From positions 60,697 through 124,696 of the forward strand of contig NZ_QZVT01000009.1 of NCBI RefSeq assembly GCF_003602275.1: a DNA stretch of 64,000 bases, written 5' to 3'. How positions within the stretch are numbered: the first letter of the stretch is position 1; each line of letters opens with the position of its first letter. Below the pieces are notes generated by a model. The model did not search any database, had not been told where the DNA came from, and worked only from the letters and a program-made list of their open reading frames with translations. The position numbers and the translations under genes are program-made. Shown here one piece after another: positions 26,691 through 37,598 of this stretch. This stretch comes from Arthrobacter cheniae (GTDB taxonomy: Bacteria; Actinomycetota; Actinomycetes; Actinomycetales; Micrococcaceae).

Positions 26691-27365
26691 GTGAAAATCC
26701 TGACTGCGCTGCCTCACAGGCGCCACACCGCGGTGTTCGCTGTCGTCGTGACTGCCTCGCTGGCCCTCGCGGGCTGCGGAAGCGTCGAGGATAATCCGCT
26801 GGGTGTGAATACGCCGGCGGGGGACCAGGCCCAGCCCTCCGGTCCGACGACGCCGAAGGATGGCAGCCAGGCGGATCCCGTCGTCAACGACCTCGGGGAC
26901 GATCCCCTCAACGTCGGTGTCGACGGCGCAGAACTCTGCGGTGTGCAGCCTGAGGACAGCCGACTGCGCTATACGGTGATGCTGCACAATCCGACCCTCG
27001 AGACCTTCACCCTCGGTGAGATGACCCTCGGGAACCCCCAGGGCCTCGACGTCCTCTCGTCCATGGTCCAGACCGCCAACCGGGAGGGACACCACCACCC
27101 CGCCGCCGATACCGAGGCGCACGAGACGCATACGCCGACGCCGACGCCGGCCGCGACGCAGGAGCCGATCGGGCCGCCCGTCCCCACGGCGGGCTACGAA
27201 TTCGAACCCGATGCACACGTCAACATCATCGTCACGGTCGAGCTCGCCGAAGGCGTCACCCATGGCAGCGCGGACAACATCCTGGTGGCTTTCTCCTCTC
27301 CGGACCGCGACTTCTCGGTGGCGCACAATCTGGCCATCGACGTCGACGCCACGTCCTGCAGCTGA
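26691..27365 (+). CDS. Lipoprotein, function unknown
   Basis: A 224-residue exported protein. A signal peptide (HTAVFAVVVTASLALAGC) ends in a lipobox with the lipidated cysteine in LAGCG. After a Pro/Gln-rich linker comes a ~130-residue beta-rich domain (DSRLRYTVMLHNPTLETFTL ...) with an internal His/Thr/Pro-rich insert (HHHPAAD, THTPTPTP). The His-rich patch may bind metal, but this is only a suggestion. The GTG at 26691 was chosen because a basic n-region (VKILTALPHRRH) follows. The frame is open 40 codons upstream. A strong terminator follows. Confidence 0.72.
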   Translation: MKILTALPHRRHTAVFAVVVTASLALAGCGSVEDNPLGVNTPAGDQAQPSGPTTPKDGSQADPVVNDLGDDPLNVGVDGAELCGVQPEDSRLRYTVMLHNPTLETFTLGEMTLGNPQGLDVLSSMVQTANREGHHHPAADTEAHETHTPTPTPAATQEPIGPPVPTAGYEFEPDAHVNIIVTVELAEGVTHGSADNILVAFSSPDRDFSVAHNLAIDVDATSCS

Positions 27366-27383
27366 CCATCAGCCCGAGCACGA

Positions 27384-27419
27384 AAGAAGCCCCCGTCTCC
27401 AGGGAGACGGGGGCTTCTT
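27384..27419. terminator. Bidirectional terminator
   Basis: Arms 27384-27400 and 27403-27419 form a ~16-bp stem with AAGAAG/CTTCTT ends, between the convergent lipoprotein gene and the Rpf-LysM gene. It lies 19 bases past the lipoprotein stop. Confidence 0.8.
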
Positions 27420-27477
27420 CAGGGAATCGGTGCCGGGACCCGCGCGCTACGCCCGCGCCCGACGGCGGTCGACCGGA

Positions 27478-28176
27478 CTAGGCCGGAAGCTGCAGGACGT
27501 GACCGGTGAAGATCAGGTCGGCGTGAATGACGGTGTCGGCGTTCGCCGCGAACAATGCCTGCCAGCCGCCCTTGACGCCGAGCTTGTCAGCGATGGTGCC
27601 GAGGGTGTCGCCCGACTGGATCGTGTAGGTCTCGCCACTCAGGGTGACGGGCGCCTGGACGGGGGCCTGGACGACGGGTGCCTGGACGACAGGAGCCTGA
27701 ACGACAGGAGCCTGAACGACAGGAGCCTGAACGACGGGTGCCTGGACGACAGGAGCCTGAACGACAGGAGCCTGAACGACAGGAGCCTGCTGGACCTGCA
27801 CCTGAGCCGGTGCCTGCTGGGTGGTGACACTGGTCGAAGGCGAGCCGGAGAGCCCCAACTTCGCCGAGCAGGCGGGCCATGCGCCCCAACCCTGCATCCC
27901 CTGGAGGCTCGTTGCCACGCGCTTCTGCTCGGCGACGCTGGCCTGAGCCGGAGAACCCGTTCCGCCGGCAGCGTTCCAGCTCGACTGGGAGAACTGCAGG
28001 CCACCCTGGTAGCCATTGCCGGAGTTGATGCTCCAGTTTCCGCCGCTCTCGCACTGTGCGAGCTGGTCCCAGGTGTCAGCGTTGGCCGCACCGGCCGCCG
28101 CGCCGAGGCCGAGGCCGGCGAGTGCTACTGCTGCGAGTCCACGACGGGCGCTGGTGCTGAAGGTGTGTGTATTCAT
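27478..28176 (-). CDS. Resuscitation-promoting factor-like muralytic protein with LysM domain
   Basis: A 232-residue secreted protein. A signal peptide covers residues 1-33 (cut near GAANA/D). The Rpf-type lysozyme-like domain (residues 34-112) has WDQLAQCESGGNW with catalytic Glu43, GGLQFSQSSWNAAGG, and the paired cysteines in QCESG and WPACS. A linker of eight QAPVV repeats (~residues 127-172) follows, then a C-terminal LysM domain (YTIQSGDTLGTIADKL). It cleaves the peptidoglycan glycan strand and binds the wall; Rpf proteins promote regrowth of dormant actinobacteria. A long 5' leader precedes it. Confidence 0.9.
   Translation of the reverse strand: MNTHTFSTSARRGLAAVALAGLGLGAAAGAANADTWDQLAQCESGGNWSINSGNGYQGGLQFSQSSWNAAGGTGSPAQASVAEQKRVATSLQGMQGWGAWPACSAKLGLSGSPSTSVTTQQAPAQVQVQQAPVVQAPVVQAPVVQAPVVQAPVVQAPVVQAPVVQAPVVQAPVQAPVTLSGETYTIQSGDTLGTIADKLGVKGGWQALFAANADTVIHADLIFTGHVLQLPA
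27650..27788 (-). repeat. 15-bp tandem repeat encoding QAPVV units
   Basis: Nine to ten head-to-tail copies of a 15-bp unit (variants of GCCTGGACGAC plus GGGT or AGGA on the plus strand) encode the Pro/Val linker between the Rpf and LysM domains. Copies differ at a few positions in an alternating pattern, as expected for slippage or unequal exchange. Confidence 0.9.
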
Positions 28177-28374
28177 GGGGTTACGATGCTCCGAAAGGCC
28201 ACCCGCACTAGGTCCGTCCCCGGACTTCTTCGCGCCGCTGCTCACCTTGACGATATAGAGGTCATGGTTCGGCAGCCGCCGGTTGAGCAACGAGCGGTGG
28301 AGGGCGGTGCCGGGCATAAATGACTGCTCGATTTTCGGCAGTCTGTTCGCTTCCCCGGACGGGGAACTGCCTCT
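28177..28374 (-). other. Long 5' leader of the rpf-LysM gene
   Basis: From the predicted promoter to the ATG there are about 190 bases with at least two hairpins (TTCCCC/GGGGAA near 28360, GTCCG-GGGA-CGGAC near 28220). In other actinobacteria rpf leaders often hold a c-di-AMP riboswitch. I looked for its conserved GGGUGAAU and CAGCUAACC segments and did not find them, so no riboswitch is called. Confidence 0.35.
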
Positions 28375-28403
28375 ACCGTAGGGTATTTTCGATTCGTTGC
28401 CAA
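28375..28403 (-). promoter_or_regulatory. Possible promoter of the rpf-LysM gene
   Basis: On the minus strand TTGGCA (28403-28398) and TACGGT (28380-28375) are spaced by 17 bases, a reasonable vegetative promoter for a high-GC host. The rest of the gap up to 28504 holds a plus-strand TTGACA without a matching -10 and no gene. Confidence 0.35.
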
Positions 28404-28504
28404 ACCGGTACGGCGCGGCGCTTGACATTGATTCAAAAGACGGAGTGGAAGCTGGCCCAATCAGGCTTCCTGTGGCACACTGTCGCTCCGACGACAGAGC
28501 GCGA

Positions 28505-28539
28505 CGAAGGGCCCGGATCATGGTGATCCGGGCCCTTCG
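28505..28539 (-). terminator. Terminator hairpin downstream of formaldehyde dehydrogenase gene
   Basis: A perfect 16-bp stem (28505-28520 / 28524-28539) with a 3-base loop lies 30 bases past the fdhA stop. It lacks a U-tract, but the stem is strong and nothing else explains it. Confidence 0.65.
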
Positions 28540-28569
28540 ACCTTCCGCCAGGGGAAGCGGCGCGTGCTG

Positions 28570-29787
28570 TCAGGCTGCTACGTACCCGTGCGGGTCGAGA
28601 ACGTACTTCGTAGCCGCTCCGGCGTCGAACTCCTCGTAGCCGCGGGGCGCGTCCTCGAGGCCGATCGCCTTCGCGTTGACGGCCTTCGCGATGGACACCT
28701 TGTCATGCAGGATGGCCATCATGAGACCCCGGTTGTACCTCATGACCGGACATTGGCCGGTGGTGAAGGACAGTGACTTCGCCCACCCGGTACCGAGGCT
28801 GATCGACAGCGAACCGACCTTCGCTGCCTCGTCGATTCCGCCCGGATCGCCGGTGACGTACAGGCCTGGAATGCCCAGTGCGCCGCCGGCCGCCGTGACA
28901 TCCATGAGCGAGTTGAGGACCGTCGCGGGTGCCTCGGTCGACGAGCCGGAGCCGTGGCCGCGTGCCTCGAAGCCGACGGCGTCGACGCCGCAGTCCACCT
29001 CCGGTACGCCCAGGAGCTGCTCGATCTGGTCACGGGGATCGCCCTTGGACACGTCGACGGTCTCGCAGCCGAAGCTCCGGGCCTGAGTCAGCCGGCCCTC
29101 GTTCAGGTCGCCCACGATCACGACGGCGGCGCCCAGGAGCTGCGCCGACACGGCCGCTGCCAGGCCCACCGGCCCGGCGCCTGCGATGTACACCGTGGAG
29201 CCGACACCCACCCCCGCCGTCACGGCACCGTGGAACCCGGTGGGGAAGATGTCCGAGAGCATCGTCAGATCGAGGATCTTCTCCAGAGCCTGGTCCCGGT
29301 CCGGGAATTTCAGCAGGTTCCAGTCCGCGTAGGGCACCAGGACGTACTCCGCCTGGCCTCCTACCCAGCCGCCCATGTCCACGTAGCCGTAGGCGGCTCC
29401 GGGACGCGCAGGGTTCACGTTGAGGCAGATGCCGGTCTTGCGTTCCTTGCAGTTGCGGCACCGTCCACACGCGATGTTGAAGGGGACCGAACAGATGTCG
29501 CCCACCTTGATGAACTCGACGTCGGAACCCACCTCCACGACCTCGCCGGTGATCTCATGTCCAAGCACCAGGTCGGCCGGCGCCGTGGTGCGGCCGCGTA
29601 CCATGTGCTGGTCCGACCCGCAGATGTTGGTGGTGACGGTCTTGAGGATGACGCCGTGACTCAGTTTCCGGCCGATGTTCGCCGGATTGACGCCGGGTCC
29701 GTCCTTCAGTTCGAATGTGGGGTAGTCGGTGTCGATGACCTCGACCTTCCCCGGTCCCTTGTACGCAACAGCTTTGTTACCGCTCAT
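28570..29787 (-). CDS. fdhA: Formaldehyde dehydrogenase, glutathione-independent
   Basis: A 405-residue zinc MDR enzyme very like Pseudomonas putida FdhA, which oxidises formaldehyde with tightly bound NAD+ and no glutathione. Features are the N-terminal KAVAYKGPGKVEVID, catalytic zinc CGSDQHMVRGRT and GHEITGEVVEVG, structural zinc CGRCRNCKERKTGIC, NAD site AGAGPVGLAAAV, and the long insertion typical of the family (GGWVGGQAEYVLVPYADWNLLKFP, interrupted here). The ATG at 29787 was chosen; the frame runs on upstream without coding character. It is divergent from an SDR gene across 264 bases. Role: formaldehyde detoxification. Confidence 0.9.
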   Translation of the reverse strand: MSGNKAVAYKGPGKVEVIDTDYPTFELKDGPGVNPANIGRKLSHGVILKTVTTNICGSDQHMVRGRTTAPADLVLGHEITGEVVEVGSDVEFIKVGDICSVPFNIACGRCRNCKERKTGICLNVNPARPGAAYGYVDMGGWVGGQAEYVLVPYADWNLLKFPDRDQALEKILDLTMLSDIFPTGFHGAVTAGVGVGSTVYIAGAGPVGLAAAVSAQLLGAAVVIVGDLNEGRLTQARSFGCETVDVSKGDPRDQIEQLLGVPEVDCGVDAVGFEARGHGSGSSTEAPATVLNSLMDVTAAGGALGIPGLYVTGDPGGIDEAAKVGSLSISLGTGWAKSLSFTTGQCPVMRYNRGLMMAILHDKVSIAKAVNAKAIGLEDAPRGYEEFDAGAATKYVLDPHGYVAA

Positions 29788-30051
29788 GGAACGTCCTTCT
29801 TCCCTGGTGTGTTCAGCACGTCCGGTACGCCCGGGCGCGGGAACCGGCGTGCGCCGCAGATCACAGCCGGTCGCCGGTAGCGCCGAACCTACACCGCAGG
29901 GGGTCGCATCGACGTTGCATCGTCCGCGGACTGTGGAGCGCCCTATCGGCGCCGTCGTACAGGGGTCTCCCAGGCCTGCGGGCGCCGCACTCGCCGGCAC
30001 CCACCCGCTCGCGCCTTGTGCGTGCGGGTGGAAGTGGGACAAGGTGACGGC

Positions 30052-30873
30052 ATGACTGAGACTGTGCTCATCACCGGCGCGACGGCCGGCATCGGAGCGG
30101 AATTCGCACGGCAGTACGCAGCCCGCGGCTGCGACCTGGTGCTGGTGGCGCGAGCGTCCGGACCGCTCGAAGAGACGGCGCGCGCGCTGCGTGCGCGGTG
30201 GCGGGTCGGCGTGGAGACGATCTCGGCCGACCTGCTGGACGACGACGGGCTGGCGAGAGTCCTCGCCCGCCTCCGCACGGGCGATCGACCCGAAGATCGG
30301 CACGCGCCGGGTGGTACTGACGGGTCGGCGGCGGCGGCGGGGGAGCCCGCGCCCGTCACCGTACTCGTCAACAACGCCGGCTACGGGCTGGTCAGGCCAT
30401 TCGCCGACAACGAGCTCGACGACGAGCTCCGGCACCTCCGGATCCACGTCGAGGTGCCGCTCGCCCTGTCGCATGCCGCACTGCAGTCCATGCGCCCACG
30501 AAGGTCGGGCACGATCATCACGGTGGCGAGCGTCGCAGGCTTCACTCCGCGGGGAACCTATGGTGCAGCGAAGGCCGCCATGATCAGCTTCAGCAGATGG
30601 GCGAACCTCACCTATGGGCGGGAAGGCGTACGGGTGACGGCAGTGTGTCCCGGATTCGTCCACACCGAGTTCCACCAGCGAATGGGAGCTGACAAGACGA
30701 GCGTGCCAGGCTTCCTGTGGCTCGACGCCGGACTCGTGGTCCGGGAAGCGCTCCACGATACCGCGGCAGGGAAGGCCGTGTGCATCCCGAGCGTCCGCTA
30801 CAAGGTCATCACGGCTCTCGCGAGGGTGGCGCCGTCGTCTCTGGTGGCCCGGCTGGCTCAGCGGGGCCGCTGA
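30052..30873 (+). CDS. SDR-family NAD(P)-dependent oxidoreductase
   Basis: A 273-residue classical short-chain dehydrogenase (DltE-like branch). Motifs are TGATAGIGAEFARQYA, NNAGYG, and catalytic S-Y-K in ASVAGF and YGAAKAAM. Between residues ~75 and 100 there is a loop rich in Gly/Ala/Pro (RPEDRHAPGGTDGSAAAAG) longer than in most members. The substrate is unknown. RBS is weak (GTGGGACAAGG); ATG 30052 follows it. It is convergent with a disordered protein gene 8 bases away. Confidence 0.87.
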   Translation: MTETVLITGATAGIGAEFARQYAARGCDLVLVARASGPLEETARALRARWRVGVETISADLLDDDGLARVLARLRTGDRPEDRHAPGGTDGSAAAAGEPAPVTVLVNNAGYGLVRPFADNELDDELRHLRIHVEVPLALSHAALQSMRPRRSGTIITVASVAGFTPRGTYGAAKAAMISFSRWANLTYGREGVRVTAVCPGFVHTEFHQRMGADKTSVPGFLWLDAGLVVREALHDTAAGKAVCIPSVRYKVITALARVAPSSLVARLAQRGR

Positions 30874-30881
30874 CCGTTGCG

Positions 30882-31364
30882 TCAGCCCTCGGCGCCGCCG
30901 CTGTCCCAGGTGTCCGGCTCGGACGCAGCGTCCTCGGGGTGGCGGTCGTTCGCCGGGTCCTCGGGGGAACCTTCGCCGTTGAAAGCCGGAGGCACCGTGC
31001 CGGCGCTGTGGGTGCCCTGTTCATCCCGGATGCTCCGGGCATGATGAGCCGCCGTCCCTGCAGCCGGGTCGAGGATCTCCTCACGCCGGTCCGTCTCCGG
31101 CCGGCCGTCGTCGTGCCCGTCCTGGTCCTGCCCGTGAGCGTCACCGGAGCCGTCCCTGCCTGCGCCATGTCCGCCGACGTCGGTGTTGTTCACCGCTGCG
31201 GACTGTCCGGCCGAGCCGGCCCCTGACGCCTCGGCCGATCCACCGGCGGGCCCGACGCGCCCCTGTTCCTTCTCGAGTGGCGGAATGGGCGAGGCCGGGC
31301 CGAGGGGATGGTCCGTGGGAAGGGCGGCGCCGTCGGGATGTCCTGCGCTGCTTGACTCGGTCAT
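30882..31364 (-). CDS. Low-complexity, probably disordered protein
   Basis: A 160-residue protein made almost wholly of Gly, Ala, Ser, Asp, Glu, Pro and His with no hydrophobic core, signal peptide or membrane segment. Segments such as GGHGAGRDGSGDAHGQDQDGHDD are near-repeats. A good RBS (AAGGAG) lies 7 bases before ATG 31364, which supports real translation. Such acidic disordered proteins are common in actinobacteria and often linked to desiccation or osmotic stress, but no function can be given. Confidence 0.55.
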   Translation of the reverse strand: MTESSSAGHPDGAALPTDHPLGPASPIPPLEKEQGRVGPAGGSAEASGAGSAGQSAAVNNTDVGGHGAGRDGSGDAHGQDQDGHDDGRPETDRREEILDPAAGTAAHHARSIRDEQGTHSAGTVPPAFNGEGSPEDPANDRHPEDAASEPDTWDSGGAEG

Positions 31365-31550
31365 CGTGCTCCTTCTGCTTCCTGCCTGGCAGGGAATGGT
31401 CGAAACGGAGGTGCTTCCGGGCCACCGTGTGTCGCTCCTGTCCGAGGCAGGGCCGATCGGGTGAACCGACGGGGTCCGAGCGTTAAGTAAGTATGCTTAT
31501 GATAAGGGATCACAGGGTTGTGGGAATGCCCCTTACAAGGAGGTAGGACG

Positions 31551-31814
31551 TTGGCAGGTTACTTCAAGCTGGTGGATGCACATGACAATGGATTCCGCGT
31601 GAAACTGACCGCTCCCGATGGAACGCTGGTCGCGGTCTCGACCTTCTACGAGTCGAAGGAAGAGGCGATCGCCGGGATCGACCTCATCCGGGAGATCGCC
31701 GGAACGGGTCCCGTGGTGGATCACAGTCGTGATGAATCGCCCGAGGAGGACGAACCATTTCTCGGCCTGCAGGCCCCCGCCGGCCGTGAGGATGCGGTGC
31801 GGCACGACGCCTGA
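31551..31814 (+). CDS. DUF1508 (YegP-like) protein
   Basis: An 87-residue protein with the single-unit DUF1508 pattern: GYFKLVDAHDNGFRVKLTAPDGTLVAVST, then FYESKEEAIAGIDLIREIA, followed by an acidic tail. (The first stretch is interrupted here by its variable loop.) The start is TTG 31551, decided by a perfect AAGGAGG at 31539-31545 and by the conserved first strand. Function is unknown; members dimerise as beta-alpha-beta units. A paralogue sits at 58560-58802. Confidence 0.8.
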   Translation: MAGYFKLVDAHDNGFRVKLTAPDGTLVAVSTFYESKEEAIAGIDLIREIAGTGPVVDHSRDESPEEDEPFLGLQAPAGREDAVRHDA

Positions 31815-31884
31815 GGGTGGTTCCGGGAACCGGCGGAAGGAGGTGCGTGGCTTCGGTGTACGACTGTATACACTGGCGCCGATC

Positions 31885-31909
31885 GTGGAATAGACTGGGG
31901 ATATTCCAC
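31885..31909. promoter_or_regulatory. Inverted repeat in the acn promoter region, candidate operator
   Basis: Perfect 8-bp arms GTGGAATA (31885-31892) and TATTCCAC (31902-31909) with a 9-base spacer, ending 25 bases before the acn ATG. TAGACT inside it may be the -10 box. A weaker palindrome GTGTA...TACAC lies just upstream (31856-31873). AcnR and iron regulators act at this place in corynebacteria; the sequence here does not match the AcnR consensus I know. Confidence 0.5.
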
Positions 31910-31934
31910 AATCTCTCTGAAGGGAGCCAACGTC

Positions 31935-34775
<2,841 letters not shown>

Positions 34776-34787
34776 CGTCCACGAGGT

Positions 34788-34819
34788 TCCGGGCCGGGGG
34801 TTTCCGCTCCCGGCCCGGA
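34788..34819 (+). terminator. Terminator hairpin of acnA
   Basis: Arms TCCGGGCCGGG (34788-34798) and CCCGGCCCGGA (34809-34819) form an 11-bp GC-rich stem, 13 bases past the acnA stop. No U-tract. Confidence 0.65.
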
Positions 34820-34875
34820 CCGTCCGCAGGGCCTACCGCCCTGTCACCCGATCCACGACGAACCGAGGGGGCGAC

Positions 34876-35541
34876 ATGGCCGAGTCCGTCGAAGTGTCGG
34901 CGCGCGTGGACGGCGACACCATTTTCCGCGTCCTGCGCAGCGAGATCCTCGCCGGCCTGCACCCTCCGGGGACGGCGCTGCGGGAAGTTGTCATCTCCGA
35001 GCGCTTCGGGGTGTCCCGGACTCCTGTTCGGGAAGCACTCAGCAGGCTTCAGCATGAGCGGCTGCTCGAGCGGGCCGCGCGTGGCCTGCAGGTCCCGCAG
35101 ATCGACCCGCAGGAGGTCATCCAGATCTACGACCTGCGCGTCATGCTCGAGGAGGAAGCCGCCGGCCAGGCGGCCCTGAACAGGGGGGCTGCGGACCTCA
35201 TGCGGCTCGAGGCCCTGCTGGAACGCGATCGAGGCGTCGTCGACCCCGACGACACGACGAAGGTGACCAACAACCTCGAGTTCCACACCTCGCTCTGGGC
35301 CGCCGCGCGTAATCCGATCCTCATGGATCTCCTGGAGCGGCTCTCGACCCACCTCATCCACACACCCCGCTCCACCCTTTCGGTGGGGAACCGGTGGCAG
35401 GAAGTGCTGCTCGAGCACGAGGCCCTCATCAGCGCCATCACCGAGCAGCGCAGCGATGATGCGAGGGCTATCGCCCGGAACCACATGGAGACGGCGCGCA
35501 CCCTCCGCCTGCAGCTGCTCCGCACCACCGCGGCGGACTGA
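34876..35541 (+). CDS. GntR-family (FadR subfamily) transcriptional regulator
   Basis: A 221-residue regulator. The N-terminal winged helix (residues ~10-75) contains GTALREVVISERFGVSRTPVREALSRL and the recognition wing LLERAARGLQV. The C-terminal FCD domain (residues ~85-215) has the metal/ligand histidine pattern EFHTSLW and LLEHEALISAI. It lies first in a tight operon with the nucleoside hydrolase (2 bases apart) and ECF transporter, so it probably senses a nucleoside-derived ligand and controls this operon. Confidence 0.9.
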   Translation: MAESVEVSARVDGDTIFRVLRSEILAGLHPPGTALREVVISERFGVSRTPVREALSRLQHERLLERAARGLQVPQIDPQEVIQIYDLRVMLEEEAAGQAALNRGAADLMRLEALLERDRGVVDPDDTTKVTNNLEFHTSLWAAARNPILMDLLERLSTHLIHTPRSTLSVGNRWQEVLLEHEALISAITEQRSDDARAIARNHMETARTLRLQLLRTTAAD

Positions 35542-35543
35542 CC

Positions 35544-36578
35544 GTGGCCGACTCCCGCCGGCGGCTCCTCCTCGATGTCGACACGGGGATCGACGACGCC
35601 GTCGCCCTTCTGTACCTGCTCGCGACGCCGGGCGTCTCCATCGAGGCCATCACCTGCACCGCGGGCAACGTGGGCGCCCGGCAGGTGGCCACCAACAACC
35701 TCGCGCTGCTCGAGCTGTGCGGGCACGCCGGCGTCGAGGTGGCCGTCGGCAGCGAGGTACCCCTCACGATCCCGCTCGTCACGACGGAGGAGACGCACGG
35801 CGACCAGGGCATCGGCTATGCCGTCCTGCCGCCGCCCCGAGGGCACATCTCCGGGCGGCACGCCGTCGACGTCTGGCTCGAAGCGGTCCGCTGCCATCCG
35901 GGTCAGGTCACCGGCCTGGTGACGGGGCCGCTCACCAACCTCGCCCTCGCCATCCGGGCGGAGCCTGATCTGCCCATGCTCCTGAAGGGCCTCGTCATCA
36001 TGGGTGGCGCCTTCAACTACCCCGGCAACACGACGCCCGTCGCCGAGTGGAACATCCACGTCGACCCACACGCCGCGAAGGAAGTCTTCGCCGCGTACGA
36101 GGGCCTGCCGCACGGGAAGCTGCCGGTGGTATGCGCGCTCGAGACGACGGAGCGGATCGAGTGCACGCCGGCGCACGTCGACGCGGTCGCGCGCGCAGCC
36201 GGAGCAGGGCGGGAGCTGCTCGACCCGGACGGACCCGCAGGAGCGCGCAGCAGCAGTGACAACGCCGTCGTCGCCTGCCTGTCGGATGCACTGCGCTTCT
36301 ACATGGAGTTCCACCGGCTCTACGACCAGGGGTACGTCGCACACCTGCACGACCTGTTCGCCGCGATGGTGGCTACAGGCGAGGCGGGCTTCGAGGAACG
36401 CCTCGCCACGGTCGACGTCGAGACGGAGTCATCGCTGACCGTCGGGCAGACCGTCGCGGACTTCGCCGGGATGTGGAAGCGCGCGCCGAACGCGCGGATC
36501 GTCTCGGGCAACGAGCCAAACGCCGTCTTCGAGCTGATGGTCCGGCGGCTCTCGCACCTCGCGAGGATACACGGCTGA
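35544..36578 (+). CDS. Nucleoside hydrolase (IunH family)
   Basis: A 344-residue N-ribohydrolase. The Ca2+/ribose-binding DVDTGIDDA is at residues 11-19, GPLTNLALAI and GGAFNYPGNTTPVAEWNI carry further active-site residues, and an Asp near SSSDNAVV completes the site. It cleaves the N-glycosidic bond of purine or pyrimidine nucleosides to base + ribose. The GTG start at 35544 follows the regulator stop by 2 bases. With the downstream ECF transporter it forms an uptake-and-cleavage unit. Base specificity is not visible. Confidence 0.9.
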   Translation: MADSRRRLLLDVDTGIDDAVALLYLLATPGVSIEAITCTAGNVGARQVATNNLALLELCGHAGVEVAVGSEVPLTIPLVTTEETHGDQGIGYAVLPPPRGHISGRHAVDVWLEAVRCHPGQVTGLVTGPLTNLALAIRAEPDLPMLLKGLVIMGGAFNYPGNTTPVAEWNIHVDPHAAKEVFAAYEGLPHGKLPVVCALETTERIECTPAHVDAVARAAGAGRELLDPDGPAGARSSSDNAVVACLSDALRFYMEFHRLYDQGYVAHLHDLFAAMVATGEAGFEERLATVDVETESSLTVGQTVADFAGMWKRAPNARIVSGNEPNAVFELMVRRLSHLARIHG

Positions 36579-36749
36579 GCCGGGGCTCGTCCGCCCTGCG
36601 CACGCCCGGACGTGACCGGTCCTACCCGGCTCAGTCAGCCCGACCGGAGGGATACCCCGGTACACTGGAGCTGCCCCGCACTGCTGCGCGGGCGGCGCCG
36701 AGGTGACATGAGGTGCAGTTCACCTCTCCCGTCGCGCCCAAGGAATATC

Positions 36750-37595
36750 GTGAGTTCACCCCTGACCCTTGCCCCCGGACACAGCTCCGAGCGCCCCCGT
36801 CGCATGCTCCTCGTCCTCGGCGGAGCACTCATCCTCGCCACGTACCTGTTCCTCGTGACCGTCCAGCCGACCGAGATCGCAGGCGGGGTCGGCAGCACGG
36901 CGTCGCTCGTCTCGCTCTTCGGCTTCCTGGGCGGCGGAGCTCTGCTCGTCGGCGGAATCCTGCCGATGCTGACCACCAGCTCCCTGGTGGTCATGCCGCT
37001 CGGCATCGCGCTTAACATCGCCATCGGACAGATCGCCGGATCACTCGGAATGCAGATCTACCTCGACGCCATCGGCACGGTCCTCGTCGCCGTCCTCGCC
37101 GGCCCTGCAGCGGGCGCGGCCACCGGTGCGCTCAGCAACGCGATCTGGGGGCTCTTCAACCCGTTCGCGCTGCCTTTCGCGGCCGGCGCCGCACTGATCG
37201 GACTGCTCGCCGGCCTCGCGGCGAAACACGGGGCGTTCCGCCGCGTGTACCTCGCACCGGTCGCCGGGCTGGTGGTCGGGGCGATCGGGGGACTCGTCGC
37301 GGCACCGGTGGCGGTCTTCATGTTCGGCGCGGCCGGGACGTTCGGCACCAATGCCATCATCGCCGTCTTCCGGTCCATGGGGGACAAGCTGCTGGTCGCC
37401 GCCACCAAGCAGGGACTGCTCTCGGATTCACTGGACAAGATCGTCGTCTTCGTCATCGTGGCGCTGATCGTCTACGCGCTGCCCCAGCGTGCCGTACGCC
37501 AGTTCCCCTTCGCGCGGACCTACCGCGTCCTCGGCAACCGGAGTGGTCGTCGCGCCCCGCAGCCGACGTCCGGAATCGGCACCCCCGCCGCCTGA
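36750..37595 (+). CDS. ECF transporter S component (substrate-binding)
   Basis: A ~281-residue membrane protein with a basic N-terminus and about six to seven hydrophobic helices, e.g. MLLVLGGALILATYLFLV, the segment YLDAIGTVLVAVLAGPAAGA, and a late FVIVALIVYALPQRAV. YLDAIGT...GPAAGAATGALSN is typical of ECF-S proteins of unknown or thiamine/pyrimidine-like specificity. The start is uncertain: GTG 36750 has AAGGAA at 36740-36745, while ATG 36708 also has GAGG close by. It is followed after 3 bases by the T component. Specificity for a nucleoside or base is inferred from the nucleoside hydrolase in the operon. Confidence 0.8.
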   Translation: MSSPLTLAPGHSSERPRRMLLVLGGALILATYLFLVTVQPTEIAGGVGSTASLVSLFGFLGGGALLVGGILPMLTTSSLVVMPLGIALNIAIGQIAGSLGMQIYLDAIGTVLVAVLAGPAAGAATGALSNAIWGLFNPFALPFAAGAALIGLLAGLAAKHGAFRRVYLAPVAGLVVGAIGGLVAAPVAVFMFGAAGTFGTNAIIAVFRSMGDKLLVAATKQGLLSDSLDKIVVFVIVALIVYALPQRAVRQFPFARTYRVLGNRSGRRAPQPTSGIGTPAA

Positions 37596-37598
37596 GCC

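Noticed and set aside
27650..27788. CRISPR-like array
   Set aside because: The 15-bp repeats are contiguous, in frame and encode the QAPVV linker of the Rpf-LysM protein; there are no spacers.
28177..28375. c-di-AMP (ydaO-type) riboswitch in the rpf leader
   Set aside because: Expected from gene context, but the conserved GGGUGAAU and CAGCUAACC segments were not found.
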